Shown here: piece by piece, positions 31,648 through 36,185 of the stretch
Numbering within the stretch: the stretch's first letter is position 1
How the letters are laid out: each line of letters starts with the position of its first letter
Source: JAKAGZ01 sp964412105
GTDB taxonomy: Bacteria > Bacteroidota > Ignavibacteria > Ignavibacteriales > Ignavibacteriaceae
Direction: 5' to 3'
Assembly: GCA_964412105.1 (NCBI GenBank)
Contig: CAYPNM010000033.1
Coordinates: 1 to 36,185, forward strand
DNA length: 36,185 nucleotides
The notes under the pieces: generated by a model
Told to the model about the DNA's origin: nothing
Databases searched by the model: none
Seen by the model: the letters and a program-made list of their open reading frames with translations, nothing else
Position numbers and translations under genes: made by a program

Positions 31648-33207
31648 ATGAGCCCCGCCTATTATAAGAAATTAAGAATTCTGATCTCTCTCCTTTTTTT
31701 CCTTTTCACCACAACTGTATTCCTTGATATTACCAATAATGTCCAGGTAATATTATCCCCCTGGCTTGTTTATCTGCAGTTTGTTCCTTCAATATTAAAA
31801 TTTCTATCGGTTCCTGCATTAACCGCCGGTGGGTTTATAATAATTCTTGTTTTAAATATATCCTTCGGAAGGATATACTGCTCAAGTGTATGCCCGTTAG
31901 GAACTTTGCAGGATATTATATCTTATACGGCTAGAAAGCTAAACAAGAAAAAACACTTTAGCTCATCGGCAAATTATAGGATTTTGCGATATTCAGTTTT
32001 TGCCGCAACCTTAATTTCATTTATTGCCGGTAATTTGATTCTGCTCAATATTCTTGAACCCTTCAGTAACACAGGAAAGATTTTTACAAATGTTTTCAGG
32101 CCAATTATACTTCTAGCAAATAATTTTATAGCATTCGTTTTTGAAAGACTAAACATTTATGCTGTCTACCAAATTGAAATAAAATCCCTAAGTATTGATT
32201 TAATATTTATTTCATCCGCCTTTTTAATAGTTATCTGGATAATGTCTTTCAGTAAAGGGAGATTATTCTGTAATACAATCTGCCCGGTAGGAACTATACT
32301 TGGATTATTAGCAAAATATTCTTTTGTAAAAATTTCAATAAATAAGAATAGATGTACAAGTTGTAATCTTTGCGAGAAAGTATGTAAATCAGGGTGCATA
32401 GACAAAGAAGCAAAACAGTTAGATTTTGAAAGATGTGTGTGTTGTTATAATTGTCTTAGTGTTTGTCCTAATAAAGGTATAATTTTTTCAAAATATTATT
32501 TCACTGATAAATTAAAAGAAACAAAAATTGATGTGGACAAAAGAGAGTTTATTTCGAAAACTCTTTTGTACACTTTAACTATTACTGGAATATCACTTGC
32601 ACAGAAAAGAATAGGCTCTAAAAGAGAAAGCACTATTCCAGTATCAAAAAATTTCACTGTATCGCCTCCGGGTTCTATCGGCCTTTCAACTTTTACATCC
32701 AGATGCACTGCTTGTCATCTTTGTGTAAGCAGCTGTCCGGCACAGGTATTACAACCAGCGCTTTGGGAATATGGATTTGCGGGAATTCTCCAGCCTTATA
32801 TGGATTATTCTGCCAGCTACTGTACATATGAATGCGTCATCTGTGGTAATGTCTGTCCAACAGGAGCAATTTTACCAGTATCTATTGAAGAAAAAAAGAC
32901 ATTACAAATAGGCAAGACTACTTTTATAAAAGAAAATTGTATTGTCGAAACTGAAAAGACTGAATGTGGCGCATGTGCAGAACATTGTCCAACAAAAGCA
33001 GTAAAAATGGTTCCTTACAATAAGTTACACATTCCTGAAATTAAAAATGAATACTGTGTCGGTTGTGGTGCCTGTGAACACGCTTGTCCAACCATTCCCT
33101 ACAAAGCGATTTATGTTGAAGGCAATCCGGTTCACCAAATCGCTAAAAAAAGAAGCGAAGAAAAAATAAAGAGAGAAATTGACTTCAAAAGCGATTTTCC
33201 TTTTTAA
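31648..33207 (+). CDS. Membrane polyferredoxin (NapH/NosR-like with C-terminal 4Fe-4S domains)
   Basis: Protein of 519 residues. The N-terminal half has about five to six helices with two NapH/CcoG-type motifs, GRIYCSSVCPLG (near residue 75) and GRLFCNTICPVG (near 208). Soluble [4Fe-4S] clusters follow: CTSCNLCEKVC, CVCCYNCLSVC, then after a KREF-containing hydrophobic stretch (TLLYTLTITGISLA) CTACHLCVSSC, CTYECVICGNVC, CGACAEHC and CVGCGACEHAC. At least six clusters are plausible. The internal KREFISK motif resembles a Tat-like start inside the protein, as if a Tat-exported ferredoxin had fused to a NapH-like membrane protein, which would put the last four clusters in the periplasm with DUF362. 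The partner gene is immediately upstream. Confidence 0.88.
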   Translation: MSPAYYKKLRILISLLFFLFTTTVFLDITNNVQVILSPWLVYLQFVPSILKFLSVPALTAGGFIIILVLNISFGRIYCSSVCPLGTLQDIISYTARKLNKKKHFSSSANYRILRYSVFAATLISFIAGNLILLNILEPFSNTGKIFTNVFRPIILLANNFIAFVFERLNIYAVYQIEIKSLSIDLIFISSAFLIVIWIMSFSKGRLFCNTICPVGTILGLLAKYSFVKISINKNRCTSCNLCEKVCKSGCIDKEAKQLDFERCVCCYNCLSVCPNKGIIFSKYYFTDKLKETKIDVDKREFISKTLLYTLTITGISLAQKRIGSKRESTIPVSKNFTVSPPGSIGLSTFTSRCTACHLCVSSCPAQVLQPALWEYGFAGILQPYMDYSASYCTYECVICGNVCPTGAILPVSIEEKKTLQIGKTTFIKENCIVETEKTECGACAEHCPTKAVKMVPYNKLHIPEIKNEYCVGCGACEHACPTIPYKAIYVEGNPVHQIAKKRSEEKIKREIDFKSDFPF

Positions 33208-33218
33208 TTATTTGAATT

Positions 33219-34616
33219 TTACTTTGAAAATCCTTTTTTCTCCATTTGGTCCCAATTTCGTTTACCAAATAGATATTCTACCATTCCTTTAAATCTCCAC
33301 CAGACATTTAATTGTCTGTAGCCAAAATTTTCAAAAACGGCAGTAGTAAAAAGAATAAACAAATGACTAAGCTTAGTATATTTTTTAAACGATAATTCTT
33401 CAAGAACAACAGATAAAATCGACAACACTATTCCATATAAAATTGCAGCAGATAAGAACGCAACCATAAATGGATAGGACAGTATTCCTAAAAAAGCAGA
33501 AATAACAAACACAATGTATCCAACTATTTCTATTACAGGCCCCATTGCTTCATAAAATAAGTAATATGGAAATGCTATTATTCCTAAAAGTCCATAACGA
33601 TAATTCATAAATAACTTTTTATGGATCAGAATGCTTTCTACTGTCCCTTTCTGCCATCTTATTCTTTGTCTCCTTAGATTTTTGAATGTTTCGGGAGCTT
33701 CTGTCCAGCAAATTGGATCCGGTATAAATGTAATTTTGGCTTTGGGATTTACCTTCCGAAAATACTTGTGCATCCGTAAAATAATTTCCATATCTTCACC
33801 TATGGAACCTTTTCTATAACCCCCGATTTCTAATAGTGCGTCTCTTTTGAAACAACTAAAAGCACCAGAAATTATTAGAATTCCATTAATTACATCAAAT
33901 CCTGTTCTGCCAAATAAAAAGGCTCTCAAATATTCAACTACCTGAAATCTTGCTAGCCATGATTTTGACAAACCAATTTCAAATACATGTCCTTTATTAA
34001 TTTTACAACCATTGGCTATTCTAATTGTACCGCCTACAGCTAATACATTATCATCTTCAAGAAATGGCCGGGTAATTTTTAATAAACAATCTCTTTCTAA
34101 GATTGAATCAGCATCTATAACGGTTATTAACTGATATTTTGCTATGTTAATTCCTGCGTTTATAGCATCTGCTTTACCACCATTTTTTTTATCTACAACA
34201 ACCAAATTTTGATGTTTTTTAGATTTATAAATATTTAATATAGGCTGGCAGTCTAATTTAAAAATCATTGGCATATTGATTTTTACCAGGTCAAATTGTT
34301 TAACAAGAAGGCTAATCGAGTCATCTTTTGAACCATCATTAACTACAATAAGCTGAAATTTAGGAAAAATTAGTTGCAGCAAAGAACTAATACTTTGCAC
34401 AATTCCTTGTGATTCATTGTAAGCCGGTACAATAAGAGAAACAGGCATATAATTTTTTATTCTAAAAATAGCCTGAATATCTGCATAACGAATATCTAAA
34501 TTATATGCTAAGATTCTTTTAAAAGAAGCTATGTTAAGGGCAAGATAAATTGTGATAAGTGTTAAAAAATAAAGCAGTATTAAATAATTAAAAATATGTA
34601 AAAATAATTCAAACAT
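33219..34616 (-). CDS. Processive family-2 glycosyltransferase (membrane)
   Basis: Membrane GT2 enzyme of 465 residues similar in layout to PgaC/cellulose-synthase-type polymerases. N-terminal helix (about 8-28), catalytic domain from about 55 with VPAYNES and VVNDGSKDDS, the metal-binding VIDADS, the GEDMEI acidic motif and the QRIRW (Q-X2-RW) motif of processive enzymes, then C-terminal helices (about 335-430) likely forming a channel. It would polymerise an exopolysaccharide such as a beta-linked glucan or GlcNAc polymer; the sugar is not evident. It lies one base after the HEAT-repeat gene, in an operon headed by a CheY-like receiver, suggesting signal-controlled polysaccharide or biofilm synthesis. 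Confidence 0.9.
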   Translation of the reverse strand: MFELFLHIFNYLILLYFLTLITIYLALNIASFKRILAYNLDIRYADIQAIFRIKNYMPVSLIVPAYNESQGIVQSISSLLQLIFPKFQLIVVNDGSKDDSISLLVKQFDLVKINMPMIFKLDCQPILNIYKSKKHQNLVVVDKKNGGKADAINAGINIAKYQLITVIDADSILERDCLLKITRPFLEDDNVLAVGGTIRIANGCKINKGHVFEIGLSKSWLARFQVVEYLRAFLFGRTGFDVINGILIISGAFSCFKRDALLEIGGYRKGSIGEDMEIILRMHKYFRKVNPKAKITFIPDPICWTEAPETFKNLRRQRIRWQKGTVESILIHKKLFMNYRYGLLGIIAFPYYLFYEAMGPVIEIVGYIVFVISAFLGILSYPFMVAFLSAAILYGIVLSILSVVLEELSFKKYTKLSHLFILFTTAVFENFGYRQLNVWWRFKGMVEYLFGKRNWDQMEKKGFSK

Positions 34617-34617
34617 A

Positions 34618-35715
34618 TTATTTCGATACCAAATCCAATTCGCTCAGGACCATTTGTGCAATGGTTGCAACTCCAGCTTCTTTTTTATTCTTAGCAACTT
34701 TTTTTAGGAAATAGATGCCGTCAGGTCTAAGCTCAGAAAGCGTTTCTGCAGTATCTATTTGAACCTGTTCTGATTTATCAAAGATATTAATTGATATGCT
34801 CTTTACTTCATTATTTCCGGCAATACTAGCAACTGCCTTAATAGCTTCAATCTTAATATCTGAATCTTCATTATTGAGAAATGATTTAATAGTAGCTAAG
34901 GCTTCAAGACATTCTATTTGGCCGGCATATTTAATTAGTTCCAAAATTAAAAGTTTGGATTTGGTCCCAGATATTATTTTTTCAATCACGCTTGAAGCTT
35001 CTCTGTAATTGAAATGTCGCAAAATCTTTACAATAACAACTTTAAACCTATCGTCTTCAATATGTATGCGTTTTAATAGATAATTACAAACTTCGGGCTT
35101 GAATTCTAAAAAAATTGATACAAGAATGTCTTGACCAATTTCTTTATGTAAACTAGCACCAGCCAAAATTCGTTCAGCAAATTCTATGGCATTCATTCTC
35201 GCCAAGCTTCTAGCTGAATGATAAAAAATTAATGGGTCTTTCTGAGATAAAAAATCCTTAAGATATGGTTTAATTTTTTGATTGTTGGAAACCCCTCCTA
35301 GATAAATTGCCCTTAAAATTTTTTTTCTAGAATGCGATTTCAAACCATTTATAAGTAAATCATAAATCCAAGTATCATTAATCAGCTTTTGCAAGCTTTC
35401 CAATTCTTTCCCGCTTAACGTTTGAAAATAGTCCTGTATAAATATTAGTAATATATTTATATGTGTTTTGGGAATTTGCGCTAGAAAATCTTCAGGATTG
35501 CTTTCAGATCCTATATAGCTAAAAAACAGAGCGCTATATTTCTCACTAAAAGCACTGACTTTCTTATCAAAACGATCATCTGCATAACGGATCAAAATGA
35601 CAATCATAATTAGAAGTACTGAACAAACAACTAAAAAGATTATTACCTGAGTTATTGTATATAGAAAAGTAATTTTAAATGGAAAACTTAGGAGTAAGCT
35701 ATATATTTCTTTCAA
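34618..35715 (-). CDS. Membrane-anchored HEAT-repeat protein
   Basis: Protein of 365 residues with one N-terminal helix (about 14-42) and a cytoplasmic body made of helical pairs in HEAT/PBS-lyase style (for example LIFYHSARSLARMNAIEFAE, IKIEAIKAVASIAGNNEV, VQIDTAETLSEL), about seven to eight repeats. The start codon is TTG at 35715 with no close ATG alternative. Such repeats are protein-binding scaffolds. Placed between a stand-alone receiver and a glycosyltransferase with one-base spacing to the latter, it probably transmits the phosphorylation signal to, or assembles, the polymerase. Confidence 0.82.
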   Translation of the reverse strand: MKEIYSLLLSFPFKITFLYTITQVIIFLVVCSVLLIMIVILIRYADDRFDKKVSAFSEKYSALFFSYIGSESNPEDFLAQIPKTHINILLIFIQDYFQTLSGKELESLQKLINDTWIYDLLINGLKSHSRKKILRAIYLGGVSNNQKIKPYLKDFLSQKDPLIFYHSARSLARMNAIEFAERILAGASLHKEIGQDILVSIFLEFKPEVCNYLLKRIHIEDDRFKVVIVKILRHFNYREASSVIEKIISGTKSKLLILELIKYAGQIECLEALATIKSFLNNEDSDIKIEAIKAVASIAGNNEVKSISINIFDKSEQVQIDTAETLSELRPDGIYFLKKVAKNKKEAGVATIAQMVLSELDLVSK

Positions 35716-35732
35716 CTTAGTATAGAATTAAA

Positions 35733-36110
35733 TTATTTATGAAGAATTTTGTTAATTCTTGCAACAAGCACTGGCGTGGAAAATGGTTTGGTGATATAAT
35801 CTGAAGCCCCCTCTTCGAAGCATTTTAAAATTAAATCTTCTTCTGAATCCGTTGTTAACATAATTACAGGAATGTTTTTTGTTTCTTTGCTGCTTTTTAG
35901 ATCCTTTAATATTGTTAATCCATCTTTTATTGGTAGCATAACATCAAGCAAAACAATATCCGGCAATTCCGTTTTGATAATTTCAAATGCAAACTCACCA
36001 TCAGTAATTATTTTTACATCAAACCCCTCCATAGTCAATTTGTATTTAACAAGCTTAGAAACAGTATTCGAATCTTCAACGTATACGATTTGTCTCTTTT
36101 TGATGGCCAT
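35733..36110 (-). CDS. Stand-alone CheY-like response regulator
   Basis: Single receiver domain of 125 residues with the acidic pair Glu12-Asp13, phospho-acceptor Asp56 (VLLDVMLPIKDG), Thr in LTTDS and the lysine of ITKPF. There is no output domain, so it acts through protein contact. I prefer ATG 36110 (MAIKKRQIVYVED); an in-frame TTG at 36122 would add four residues. It is first in the receiver - HEAT - glycosyltransferase operon, with 17 bp to the HEAT gene. The cognate kinase is not in the window. Confidence 0.92.
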   Translation of the reverse strand: MAIKKRQIVYVEDSNTVSKLVKYKLTMEGFDVKIITDGEFAFEIIKTELPDIVLLDVMLPIKDGLTILKDLKSSKETKNIPVIMLTTDSEEDLILKCFEEGASDYITKPFSTPVLVARINKILHK

Positions 36111-36185
36111 AAACAATATCAATTAAATCTAATACCTTTAAAATAGCTAATTTTAAGCAAAATATTTTTCAGCTTTGTCTAAATG

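Noticed and set aside
1..36185. CRISPR arrays, tRNA or rRNA genes, insertion sequences, prophage
   Set aside because: No regularly spaced repeats, cloverleaf-like or rRNA-like sequences, transposase or phage genes were found on reading through both strands.

Overview
The window is an AT-rich bacterial chromosome segment, densely coding, with no rRNA, tRNA, CRISPR or insertion sequence that I can see. Gene content and protein style (multi-PAS hybrid kinase, GTP-type PEPCK, LexA with a TTGACA/TATATT promoter, CheY-HEAT-GT2 operon, DUF362 plus polyferredoxin pair, paired NrfD/Fe-S/multiheme modules) suggest a member of the Bacteroidota/Ignavibacteriota (Ignavibacteria-like) group. That placement is an inference, not a search result.

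Layout: (1) 1-7850: the end of an unrecognised gene, a GH13 pullulanase-like enzyme convergent with a large cytoplasmic multi-PAS hybrid histidine kinase, then GTP-dependent PEP carboxykinase. (2) 8124-14250: housekeeping genes on the + strand: an orphan MlaE-type permease, ilvE, lexA with two small co-directional genes (WYL-like and nuclease-fold-like), and the threonine-degradation pair tdh-kbl. (3) 14292-29116: the centrepiece, two divergent gene modules around a 616-bp control region. Module 1 (minus strand) reads membrane-anchored GcvH-like protein, 4Fe-4S protein without Tat signal, NrfD, Cys4/GcvH-like protein, diheme sensor kinase, NtrC-type sigma54 activator, archaemetzincin protease. 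Module 2 (plus strand) reads Tat-exported 4Fe-4S protein, NrfD, 13-heme cytochrome c, diheme sensor kinase with a zinc-ribbon-like insertion in its ATPase domain, receiver-GcvH fusion, TM-receiver-GcvH fusion. The two modules are outward-reading paralogues of the same plan (Fe-S, NrfD, extra subunit, heme kinase, receiver). (4) 29186-33207: macrodomain protein, EamA exporter, and a Tat-DUF362/polyferredoxin pair. (5) 33219-36110: a minus-strand operon of receiver, HEAT-repeat membrane protein and family-2 glycosyltransferase, probably for a surface polysaccharide.

How it may work together: the Fe-S/NrfD/cytochrome genes look like quinone-linked membrane electron-transfer complexes without a molybdopterin catalytic subunit. 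The two kinases carry periplasmic CXXCH plus CX4CH heme sites, so they could read the redox state of that periplasmic chain. One signals to an NtrC-type activator, and a near-consensus sigma54 promoter (21325-21340) lies directly in front of module 1. The other is followed by receivers fused to GcvH-like domains rather than to DNA-binding domains. Four GcvH-like domains occur, none with the lipoyl lysine in its usual register. I regard this heme-sensing, GcvH-like, NrfD system as the best candidate for an undescribed system here.
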